This document shows, one piece after another, positions 1-5,221 of a stretch of 5,221 bases of DNA (the stretch's first letter is position 1; the number at the start of each line of letters is the position of its first letter). The translations under genes and the position numbers were made by a program. The DNA is taken from assembly GCA_007122555.1 (NCBI GenBank), contig SKTL01000436.1, positions 1 through 5,221 on the forward strand, read 5' to 3'. The stretch is from Thermomicrobiaceae bacterium (lineage in GTDB: Bacteria; Chloroflexota; Chloroflexia; Thermomicrobiales; Thermomicrobiaceae). A model generated the notes under the pieces. It was not told the origin of the DNA and did no database searches. It saw only the letters and a program-made list of their open reading frames with translations.

Positions 1-717
1 AACCAACTGTAACTCATGTAAGACGAACTGCGGAACCACCAGTCGGTGCGGGAGAAAGCCGGATGCGCTCAGCCCGCGTACCCGGCCATCGATGATCGCG
101 CTGGTATCGAGCAGCAACTGCGGGCGGGCCGGCGTCTTAGATGGCGCATTAATGTTCTGGGCAGCATCCTCACTCGCCGTGACGTTGTCGTCAGCAGAGT
201 CGCCAGCGTTCCTGAACCCGAAAAGGTCCATGAGCTCTCGCTTTTTGGTCAGCGTCGAAAGAACGGCAACCGAACAAATTGCGATGAGCGCAACAAACGG
301 AATGTACTGACCAAACGGGTTCGGCAACATCGCCAGCGGAAACGCGAGGAGTGTAGAGGCGAGACCTCCAACCAGCAGGCCAGACGCGATGGCCACAAGG
401 TCGCTCGCCTCCACTCGCCTGACTTCCTGTCGTAGCCGAGAGAGAATCCCGATCGTCAGATACGGGGTCAGCAGGAACAGCAACGCGCCCACTGACGCAG
501 CGATAATGATCGGATACCCGTAGACATCACCCCCGACTGCCTCCTCCGGGGTTAGTCTGACGCCGATTGTCCAGCCGACGTAGATCCCGGCGATCAGCCC
601 GACATAGCGCAACACCCTGCCCCAGGCGGAGTTCGCCTGACGTGCGCGTATCTCGCGAGGGGATAATGGCCTGGAATCCGGCTCCTCAGCTGTTTGAAGC
701 ATTCTCGTCAGCACCAT
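1..717 (-). CDS. YacL-type integral membrane PIN-domain protein, partial (C-terminus beyond the window)
   Basis: The reading frame is open for 239 codons and runs off the left edge. Four hydrophobic segments are visible at about residues 36-53, 68-92, 107-131 and 137-156. A hydrophilic, acidic linker (about 168-199) follows, and then the start of a PIN nuclease domain: LLLDTSAIIDGRV at 201-213 with candidate metal-binding D204 and D210, and E235 in FVLHEL. This order, four membrane helices followed by PIN, is that of the YacL family, which normally ends in a TRAM RNA-binding domain; that part would lie outside the window. The family is presumed to be a membrane-tethered ribonuclease, but its substrate is not established. 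The ATG at 715-717 follows an in-frame TGA directly; a weak GGA lies just upstream. ATG at codon 6 is an alternative start. It lies 88 nt downstream of the PHP gene on the same strand with no terminator seen between, so co-transcription is possible. Confidence 0.9.
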   Translation of the reverse strand, partial: MVLTRMLQTAEEPDSRPLSPREIRARQANSAWGRVLRYVGLIAGIYVGWTIGVRLTPEEAVGGDVYGYPIIIAASVGALLFLLTPYLTIGILSRLRQEVRRVEASDLVAIASGLLVGGLASTLLAFPLAMLPNPFGQYIPFVALIAICSVAVLSTLTKKRELMDLFGFRNAGDSADDNVTASEDAAQNINAPSKTPARPQLLLDTSAIIDGRVRGLSASGFLPHRLVVPQFVLHELQLV

Positions 718-805
718 TCATCCAATTCAGGGCTGGGATGCAATTGACGTCTGCTCCCAATAGTACCGCATCCCGCAGCGATCAATCCCAGCTGAGGTGC
801 GCAGT

Positions 806-1660
806 TTACAGACACGCTGGCGCGAGTTGACGGAATCTATCCAGCACCGATTCAGGCACCGCAACATTCCCGAGGTCGCGGCCTTCCCGATGATCAGGGC
901 CGTGGTAATCACTGCCGCCGGTGGCGATAAGTCCGTGCTCGTCCGCAAGTCGGGCGAGCATGGAACGCTCCTGGCTGCCGTATGGACCGTAATAGGCCTC
1001 TATACCGGCGAGACCGGCGTCGATCAACTCCGGGAGCTGTTTCTCGTAGCGTCCCATTGTTAGCGGATGCGCTAGCACTGAGAACCCGCCGGACTGCCGG
1101 ACAAGCTCCACCGCATCGGCGGCTCGCAACGGCTTGCGGGGCACAAACGCGGGGCGGTTGGTGCCGAGCCACCGATCGAACGCCTCGTCAATTGACGCGA
1201 CCTCGCCGGCCTCCATAAGCACGCGGCCGATATGCGCCCGGCTGATGGCTCCCCCGTCAGCGTTGTCCTCGACACGATCGAGTGTTATGTCAACTCCGGC
1301 TGCGCGGAGCTTCTCGACGATCCGCTCAACTCGTGCATCCCGATCGCGACGAAACTCATCCAGCGCATGTTGCAGGGGGCCGCTCGTGGCATCAATGCAG
1401 TATCCAAGCAGGTGGAAATCTCCGCCGAACGTCGAGGTTGCACTCAGTTCGACGGCAGGAATCACAGTGAGATGCGGCCACTGCCCTGATTCGCGAATCG
1501 CCTCGGGCAATCCGTTCGTTGTGTCGTGATCGGCAATACCGAGATAGTGGAGTCCGCGTTCGGCAGCCGCCCGCACCAGCGCTTCGGGGCTGAGCGTCCC
1601 GTCAGATGCGGTGGTGTGCGTATGCAGATCGATACGATTGATTGAATCTGATGAACCCAT
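806..1660 (-). CDS. PHP-domain phosphoesterase, TrpH/YciV (RNase AM) type
   Basis: The product is a 284-residue metal-dependent phosphoesterase of the polymerase-and-histidinol-phosphatase (PHP) superfamily. The metal-binding set is complete: DLHTHTTASDG at 11-21 (H13, H15, D20), IADHDT at 42-47, E71, H83, H143 in RAHIGR, H198 in LAHPL, and D251/H253 in GGSDYHG. The insert between E71 and H198 and the overall length fit the TrpH/YciV group. Characterised members of that group hydrolyse 3',5'-nucleoside bisphosphates such as pAp or trim RNA 5' ends (E. coli RNase AM). The exact substrate here is inferred from family only. The frame is open upstream to 1777, but that stretch crosses a strong terminator and has no family similarity. 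The ATG at 1658-1660 is preceded by a weak AGG eight bases upstream and leads straight into the first PHP motif, so I chose it. No clear promoter was found between the terminator and this start. The protein is soluble, with no signal peptide. Confidence 0.93.
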   Translation of the reverse strand: MGSSDSINRIDLHTHTTASDGTLSPEALVRAAAERGLHYLGIADHDTTNGLPEAIRESGQWPHLTVIPAVELSATSTFGGDFHLLGYCIDATSGPLQHALDEFRRDRDARVERIVEKLRAAGVDITLDRVEDNADGGAISRAHIGRVLMEAGEVASIDEAFDRWLGTNRPAFVPRKPLRAADAVELVRQSGGFSVLAHPLTMGRYEKQLPELIDAGLAGIEAYYGPYGSQERSMLARLADEHGLIATGGSDYHGPDHREGRDLGNVAVPESVLDRFRQLAPACL

Positions 1661-1705
1661 TGCTGCTACCTGACATAGAGAAAAGCTCGACGTGCCCGTG
1701 AGCAC

Positions 1706-1740
1706 AAAAAAACGCGCGCGAATCAGAGATCCGCACGCGT
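1706..1740 (-). terminator. Intrinsic terminator of the spoVS gene
   Basis: Read on the minus strand, bases 1740-1728 pair with 1724-1712 as a 13-bp stem containing two G-U pairs, closing a three-base loop (1725-1727). A run of seven T follows (the As at 1706-1712 on the plus strand). It lies about 20 nt after the spoVS stop codon and before the PHP start, so it should end spoVS transcription and make PHP expression depend on readthrough or on its own promoter. Confidence 0.9.
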
Positions 1741-1760
1741 CTCGTGATCGTGAAACAATC

Positions 1761-2264
1761 TTACCGCGGTTCGACAATCAACCGGATTGCGGTCCGATCC
1801 TCATTATCAATGGTGACGTCGATAAACGCCGGAAGACAAACTGAATCGATTCCCGTTTCTTCCAGGTAATCACGGGCTATCGCGACAGCCTTGACGGCCT
1901 GATTGGTGGCGCCAGCGCCAATTGCCTGAACCTCGGCGCGCCCCGATTCCCGCACGACTCCAGCAATCGCGCCAGCGACGGCGCTCGGGCGAGATCGAGC
2001 GGATACCTTGAGAACCTCACCATGCTCGCTCTGCGCCGCTGCGGGCGCTTCGGCCGCCTCGGGTACTGCCTCTACTTCGGTCACTTCCTCAACCTGCGTC
2101 GCAACCTGCTCGGTCGCCACAGCCGACGCGGCATCGGTCGCACCATCCTGAAACTCGGCAACAGAATCGTCGACGCTGGAGTAACCGTCTTCTTCGGGAG
2201 GGAACTTCGAGTCTGGTTCGATCTTGATGTCGCGCAGATCGAGCTTGCTGAAGAACCGGTCCAT
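1761..2264 (-). CDS. spoVS: Stage V sporulation protein S (SpoVS) domain protein with acidic N-terminal extension
   Basis: The C-terminal half (about residues 83-167) is a complete SpoVS domain, recognisable by VLKVSARSRPSAVAGAIAGV, EVQAIGAGATNQAVKAVAIA, CLPAFIDVTID and the ending AIRLIVEPR. B. subtilis SpoVS is about 86 residues and affects coat assembly and septation in sporulation. The family is also found in non-sporulating bacteria, so a sporulation role here is not implied. This protein has 167 residues because of an extra N-terminal part: a mixed-charge start (MDRFFSKLDLRDIKIEPDSK, 1-20), then about 62 residues rich in Ala, Val, Glu and Asp with no Lys or Arg between 21 and 85, probably disordered. 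The ATG at 2262-2264 has a strong GGAGG six bases upstream, which decides it over the further-upstream in-frame start at 2372. It follows rny on the same strand, echoing the B. subtilis rny-ymdB-spoVS order, but without ymdB. It has its own terminator. Confidence 0.93.
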   Translation of the reverse strand: MDRFFSKLDLRDIKIEPDSKFPPEEDGYSSVDDSVAEFQDGATDAASAVATEQVATQVEEVTEVEAVPEAAEAPAAAQSEHGEVLKVSARSRPSAVAGAIAGVVRESGRAEVQAIGAGATNQAVKAVAIARDYLEETGIDSVCLPAFIDVTIDNEDRTAIRLIVEPR

Positions 2265-2268
2265 CCTG

Positions 2269-2275
2269 CTCCTCC
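2269..2275 (-). promoter_or_regulatory. Ribosome binding site of spoVS
   Basis: GGAGGAG on the minus strand lies four bases before the ATG at 2264 (the GGAGG core is six bases away). It is the best Shine-Dalgarno match in the window. It fixes the start of the extended SpoVS protein and so shows that the acidic N-terminal extension is really translated, rather than an annotation artefact. Confidence 0.85.
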
Positions 2276-2430
2276 ATACCTGGGCGGCGAGTGCCGCACT
2301 GTAAACCTGAATGTTCCGCCACGTATGTTTTTGTTGGATCCAGACACTCCCCAGGCTGGACCTCAACCACACGCTTCACCTGCCGGGAGGGAATCAGCGA
2401 TTGTCGCGAATCGTGATAACAGGACGAGAA

Positions 2431-2446
2431 ACCGGCGAACGCCGGT
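2431..2446 (-). other. Stable stem-loop in the spoVS leader
   Basis: ACCGGCG, TT, CGCCGGT on the minus strand gives a perfect 7-bp GC-rich inverted repeat (in RNA, six pairs with a four-base loop). It is followed by TTCTCGTCC, a poor T-tract. It could be an attenuator, a pausing or RNA-stabilising element, or chance in GC-rich DNA. Confidence 0.45.
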
Positions 2447-2516
2447 AGATACCCCAATCCCTTCGCCTCCCCGAGCCAGTTCCGCCGGCCTGTGGCTCCG
2501 GCATGCTGGCGCCAAA

Positions 2517-2545
2517 GAGTTACCACACCGGTGCATACACGTCAA
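2517..2545 (-). promoter_or_regulatory. Weak candidate promoter for spoVS
   Basis: TTGACG at 2540-2545 (minus strand) matches the -35 consensus at five of six bases. Seventeen bases on, TAACTC at 2517-2522 is a poor -10, partly compensated by an extended TGG just upstream of it. The palindrome CACCGGTG lies inside the spacer, where a regulator could block or remodel the promoter. A promoter is expected in this region because rny ends in a terminator. The exact element remains uncertain. Confidence 0.3.
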
Positions 2546-2591
2546 CATTTTCGCCTGAGCGCGCAACGTTTCTCGCCAATATGCACCGGTG
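2526..2591. repeat. 12-bp perfect inverted repeat containing two CACCGGTG palindromes
   Basis: CACCGGTGCATA at 2526-2537 is exactly repeated in inverted orientation as TATGCACCGGTG at 2580-2591, separated by 42 nt. The eight-base core CACCGGTG is itself palindromic, as expected of a binding site for a dimeric regulator, and the two centres are 58 bp apart. A partial copy (CACCGGT) at 2611-2617 belongs to the terminator stem. The full eight-base core was not seen elsewhere in the window when read by eye. Confidence 0.6.
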
Positions 2592-2606
2592 ATTCAGTTG
2601 CACACG

Positions 2607-2641
2607 AAAACACCGGTCCGGATCATACGATCCGGAACCGG
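2607..2641 (-). terminator. Probable intrinsic terminator of rny
   Basis: On the minus strand, 2641-2629 pairs with 2624-2613 to give a 12-bp stem with one bulged T and a four-base loop, followed by TGTTTT. It starts 30 nt after the rny stop codon. The stem is strong but the T-tract is short and interrupted, so some readthrough into spoVS is possible. Confidence 0.7.
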
Positions 2642-2671
2642 CGCCTGTTCGTTCATTAGCGATGGTCACCG

Positions 2672-4201
2672 TCAGCGAGCATATTCGATCGCGCGCGTCT
2701 CTCGAATAACAGTGACCTTGATCTGGCCCGGAAACTCCAGGCTCTCCTGGATCTTCTTGACCACATCGCGCGCCAGCCGAGTCGCCGCAAGGTCATCTAC
2801 GCTATCCGGCGCAACCAGGATGCGAACTTCCCGGCCCGCCTGGATTGCGTAGGCCTTTTCAACGCCGGAGAAGGAGCTAGCGACCCCTTCCAGCGCTTCC
2901 AGTCGCTTGATGTACTGCTCGACCATCTCGCGTCGGGCGCCGGGCCGAGCACCGCTGATCGCGTCAGCCGTCGCCACGATGAACGCTTCGACAGTCCGAG
3001 GTTCTTCTTCAAAGTGATGCGCGGCAATGGCGTGGACAATCTTGGCAGATCGTCCCAGCCGTCGAGCGATATCCGCCCCGATCAGGGCGTGCGGGCCCTC
3101 GACCTCATGGTCGACAGCCTTGCCGATATCGTGCAGCAATGCCGCCGTCTTGCAGACGTTGACATCCGCTTGCAACTCGGCCGCGAGCGCACCGGCGATC
3201 AACGAGACTTCCAGTGAGTGATGCAGAACGTTCTGTCCGTAGCTCGTCCGGTACTTCAGCCGTCCAAGCAGCTTGACCAGATCAGGATGCAAGCCCTGAA
3301 CATTCGCTTCGTAGGCGACCTTCTCGCCTTCTTCTCGAATGATCTGTTCAACCTCTGAACGGGTCTTGTTGACGACCTCTTCAATACGCGCTGGGTGAAT
3401 GCGGCCGTCCTGGAGAAGTTTGCTCAGCGTGCGCCGTCCGATTTCCCGGCGTACCGGATCGAACGACGAGAGGGTAACCGCTTCCGGGGTGTCATCGACG
3501 ATCAGATCTACCCCGGTCGCCTGTTCGAGCGCCCGGATATTCCGGCCTTCACGGCCGATGATCCGACCCTTCATGTCATCACTTGGGAGCGGCACAACCG
3601 AGACCGTTGTCTCGGCCACGTAGTCCGGAGCAACCCGCTGGATCGTCGTCGCCAGTATCTCGCGGGCCTTCCGGTTCGCTTCAGCTTTCGTTTCCTGCTC
3701 CATCTCACGAACCCGACGGTTCATGATTTCACGGACTTCGATTTCTCCCTGTTCAAGCACCAGGGATCGTGCTTCGTCCATCGTCAACTGCGCAACTCGC
3801 TCGATCTCCTGCTGTCGCTGATCCAGCAGTTCATCGACCTTCGCGCGAGCCTGTTCAGTTTCCCGCTCGCGGTGCTGCAGCTTGCGTTCTCGCTTTTCGA
3901 ACCCTTCGAGCCGGCGGTCAATCTGCTCTTCCTTGCCTTGCAGCCGCCGTTCGAGGCGATCGATGTCCTTGCGGCGCTCCTGCTGTTCACGATCCATCTC
4001 ATTGCGGAGCTGGATCGCTTCGTCCTTCGCTTCGAGTACCATCTCTCGCTGCCTGGCTTTGGCGTCTTCCACGATCCGATCGGCCTCCTGCTGTGCGCGA
4101 TGCACAGCGGACGACGCCCGAGCGGTCATATAGAAGTACGTTCCGCCAGCGGCAAGAGCGCCTACTACGAGCGAAGCGACAATGGAGAGAAATAGCTCCA
4201 T
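2672..4201 (-). CDS. rny: Ribonuclease Y
   Basis: The product is a 509-residue, full-length RNase Y (B. subtilis protein about 520), the membrane-anchored endoribonuclease that starts mRNA decay in many Gram-positive and related bacteria. Domains in order: one N-terminal membrane helix (about 2-24); a long charged coiled coil (about 30-185) rich in Glu, Arg, Gln and Lys; a KH RNA-binding domain with [11 protein letters not shown] at 212-222; and an HD domain with H328 in VLHHSLEVS, the HD pair 357-358 in LLHDIGK, H371, H395/H396 and D413 in [11 protein letters not shown]. The C-terminal region ends in IEYAR, close to the usual family ending. No key residue is missing. The ATG at 4199-4201 is preceded by GAGGAG eight bases upstream and directly starts the membrane helix. 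It is transcribed from a strong promoter at 4326-4355 with a leader of about 118 nt and ends in its own terminator. It is divergent from pcm. Confidence 0.98.
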   Translation of the reverse strand: MELFLSIVASLVVGALAAGGTYFYMTARASSAVHRAQQEADRIVEDAKARQREMVLEAKDEAIQLRNEMDREQQERRKDIDRLERRLQGKEEQIDRRLEGFEKRERKLQHRERETEQARAKVDELLDQRQQEIERVAQLTMDEARSLVLEQGEIEVREIMNRRVREMEQETKAEANRKAREILATTIQRVAPDYVAETTVSVVPLPSDDMKGRIIGREGRNIRALEQATGVDLIVDDTPEAVTLSSFDPVRREIGRRTLSKLLQDGRIHPARIEEVVNKTRSEVEQIIREEGEKVAYEANVQGLHPDLVKLLGRLKYRTSYGQNVLHHSLEVSLIAGALAAELQADVNVCKTAALLHDIGKAVDHEVEGPHALIGADIARRLGRSAKIVHAIAAHHFEEEPRTVEAFIVATADAISGARPGARREMVEQYIKRLEALEGVASSFSGVEKAYAIQAGREVRILVAPDSVDDLAATRLARDVVKKIQESLEFPGQIKVTVIRETRAIEYAR

Positions 4202-4209
4202 ATCTTACG

Positions 4210-4215
4210 CTCCTC
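4210..4215 (-). promoter_or_regulatory. Ribosome binding site of rny
   Basis: GAGGAG on the minus strand lies eight bases before the rny ATG, a normal Shine-Dalgarno distance. It supports the start at 4201. Confidence 0.8.
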
Positions 4216-4325
4216 GTCTCTTACACACTATCAGTTGTTAATGTTCGCAGGGAACTGGGTCGGATCCTGTTGTGGCATTCGTGTCGCGCGTGCCAGCAGT
4301 CCGATCACGACCTGGATCCATTCGA

Positions 4326-4355
4326 ATCATAGTGGCGGGCTTCACAGAATGTCAA
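4326..4355 (-). promoter_or_regulatory. Sigma-70 type promoter of rny
   Basis: On the minus strand, TTGACA (4350-4355, perfect -35) is separated by 18 bp from TATGAT (4326-4331, five of six -10 bases). The expected start is near 4319, giving a leader of about 118 nt. An eight-base palindrome ATTCGAAT (4320-4327) overlaps the downstream edge of the -10. This is the best promoter match in the window and suggests housekeeping expression of RNase Y. Confidence 0.82.
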
Positions 4356-4439
4356 GAACCGCTGGACGGCAACCTGTCATGCGTGGATGATTAGACTTCG
4401 ATATTGCCGGTCGCCTTACACCATCCGCCATCACCGGAA

Positions 4440-5105
4440 ATGGACTTGAACCTCATGCCCCTTTCACGAACGCAGCAGATCAAGCAGTTGCTCAGCGAGA
4501 TCAACCGCCACGGTGTTCGCAACCGGCGAGTTCTCTCCGCGATCGCCACGGTTCCGCGCGACGAATTCGTGCGGGAAACGTCGCTTCACCAGGCCTGGGA
4601 AAACCGGGCGCTACCCATCGACGAAGGTCAAACGATCTCACAACCGTTGATTGTCGGGTTGATGTCCCAGGCACTGGAGCTTTCGGGCGATGAACGCGTT
4701 CTGGAAATCGGCACTGGCTCGGGATATCAGGCGGCGATCCTCGCCGAGCTTGCGGCCGAGGTGGTCACCATCGAGCGGTACCCGCAACTGGCGGACAGCG
4801 CCCGCCAGCGACTGTCGCGGCTCGGCTACGACAACGTCCGCGTTGTTGTCGGCGATGGAACCCTCGGCTGGCCCGATGACGCTCCGTATGACGGGATCCT
4901 CGTCACCGCAGCCGCTCCGCACCTGCCGCGTCCCCTCGAAGAGCAATTGTCTTCGAAGCCGGGATCCCGGGTCGTCATTCCGATCGGTCGGACCGATGAT
5001 CAGGATCTCATCGTATACGAACGCACCGAATCCGGACTCCACGAGATCAACCTCGGCCCGGTTCGCTTTGTTCCGCTAATCGGCAAAGAAGGCTGGCAGG
5101 AGTAG
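4440..5105 (+). CDS. pcm: Protein-L-isoaspartate O-methyltransferase
   Basis: The product is a 221-residue cytoplasmic methyltransferase that uses S-adenosylmethionine to methylate L-isoaspartyl residues in damaged proteins, starting their repair. Family marks: VLSAIATVPRDEFV (31-44), the substrate-side GQTISQP (63-69), the SAM-binding motif I VLEIGTGSGYQ (87-97), the acidic residue after strand 2 in VVTIERYPQLAD (E112), VVVGDGTLGW (135-144), DGILVTAAAP (151-160), and the C-terminal VRFVPLIGKEGW. The length is typical of the family. The start is uncertain: ATG at 4440 has GGA too close to be an ideal ribosome site, whereas ATG at 4455 has a GGA nine bases upstream; TTG at 4404 is a third, less likely choice. 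Any of these leaves the domain intact. No good plus-strand promoter was found in the gap shared with rny. It ends 23 bp from a convergent gene, and no terminator is visible there. Confidence 0.95.
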   Translation: MDLNLMPLSRTQQIKQLLSEINRHGVRNRRVLSAIATVPRDEFVRETSLHQAWENRALPIDEGQTISQPLIVGLMSQALELSGDERVLEIGTGSGYQAAILAELAAEVVTIERYPQLADSARQRLSRLGYDNVRVVVGDGTLGWPDDAPYDGILVTAAAPHLPRPLEEQLSSKPGSRVVIPIGRTDDQDLIVYERTESGLHEINLGPVRFVPLIGKEGWQE

Positions 5106-5128
5106 ATACAATTGCGACTAACGATCCG

Positions 5129-5221
5129 CTAGTAGAGGTCCACCGAACCTTCGCGCCGCATGAGGAAGTCAACCGTTCGGACGGCGAGATAGCCGGCGAA
5201 TGGCAAGATCAGGGCGAAGCC
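5129..5221 (-). CDS. C-terminal fragment of an unidentified, probably membrane-associated protein
   Basis: The minus strand is open from the right edge for 30 codons and ends in TAG at 5129-5131. The peptide begins with a hydrophobic stretch (GFALILPFAGYLAV) followed by a charged tail (RTVDFLMRREGSVDLY), which looks like a last membrane helix with a short cytoplasmic end. The family cannot be recognised from so little. Support comes from the absence of any other gene here and from the natural convergent spacing of 23 bp with pcm. It could still be a chance open frame. Confidence 0.5.
   Translation of the reverse strand, partial: GFALILPFAGYLAVRTVDFLMRREGSVDLY

Larger units (their letters stand above)
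2265..2671. other. 407-nt intergenic region between rny and spoVS
   Basis: I find no convincing gene here. Short open frames on both strands have no recognisable domain and no good ribosome binding site. On the minus strand, in order, it holds the rny terminator (2607-2641), a CACCGGTG palindrome (2584-2591), a weak promoter candidate (2517-2545) overlapping a second CACCGGTG (2526-2533), a stable hairpin (2431-2446) and the spoVS ribosome binding site. If transcription starts near 2510, spoVS has a leader of about 245 nt. No known riboswitch class was recognised. Confidence 0.7.

Noticed and set aside
1134..1529. Plus-strand open frame of 131 codons opposite the PHP gene
   Set aside because: It is an antisense shadow of a well-supported gene, Ser/Arg-rich, without any domain.
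1661..1777. Upstream in-frame extension of the PHP gene to an ATG at 1777
   Set aside because: It would translate through a strong intrinsic terminator and overlap the end of spoVS; the PHP motif begins just after the ATG at 1660.
2265..2372. Upstream in-frame extension of spoVS to 2372
   Set aside because: The ATG at 2264 has the best ribosome binding site in the window; the extra 36 residues have no matching signal.
2022..2558. Plus-strand open frame of 178 codons across spoVS and the intergenic gap
   Set aside because: It has low-complexity Arg/Gly/Pro-rich translation with no recognisable domain, and overlaps the real spoVS gene on the opposite strand.
2363..2566. Minus-strand 67-codon open frame in the rny-spoVS gap, considered as a leader peptide or small gene
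   Set aside because: No Shine-Dalgarno site at its start, no recognisable domain, and GC-rich composition that leaves frames open by chance.
3395..4195. Long plus-strand open frame of 266 codons opposite rny
   Set aside because: It lies wholly antisense to a confidently identified RNase Y; its composition (runs of Leu, Phe, Ser) mirrors the Glu/Lys/Arg-rich coiled coil. It has no domain or ribosome site of its own.
4262..4319. GGATCC repeats as a regulatory repeat family (also at 2336-2341)
   Set aside because: Six-base palindromes recur by chance in a 5-kb window; only the pairing possibility in the rny leader was kept, at low interest.

Overview
The window is moderately GC-rich bacterial chromosome with tight coding density and no mobile-element, CRISPR, tRNA or rRNA signal. 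The gene set is RNase Y, a SpoVS-domain protein, a YacL-type membrane PIN protein, a PHP phosphoesterase and a protein-L-isoaspartate methyltransferase. That combination suggests a Gram-positive-type or deep-branching lineage. A Chloroflexota bacterium of the Thermomicrobia/Sphaerobacter kind is my best guess, but this is inferred from gene content and protein style and is not proven.

Layout: four genes are read on the minus strand, from right to left. They are rny (2672-4201), a SpoVS-domain gene (1761-2264), a PHP-domain phosphoesterase (806-1660), and the first 239 codons of a YacL-type PIN protein (1-717, running off the left edge). Divergent from rny, on the plus strand, is pcm (4440-5105). 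A small C-terminal piece of another minus-strand gene (5129-5221) converges on pcm at the right edge.

Transcription signals: a near-consensus sigma-70 promoter (TTGACA, 18 bp, TATGAT) drives rny. A bulged hairpin just after rny and a strong 13-bp hairpin with a T-run after spoVS look like intrinsic terminators. The neighbouring rny and spoVS genes therefore probably form separate transcription units. The 407-nt gap between them holds a pair of CACCGGTG palindromes in a 12-bp inverted repeat, a weak promoter candidate and a second stable hairpin. This gap is the least explained part of the window.

Function: rny, the PHP protein (related to RNase AM / 3',5'-nucleoside bisphosphate phosphatases) and the PIN protein all point to RNA turnover. 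SpoVS proteins are small regulators that I recall being grouped with Alba-like nucleic-acid-binding folds. Here SpoVS carries an unusual acidic N-terminal extension of about 82 residues. I see no clearly new multi-gene system. The most useful leads are the extended SpoVS, the operator-like palindromes upstream of it, and the possible RNA-turnover neighbourhood.
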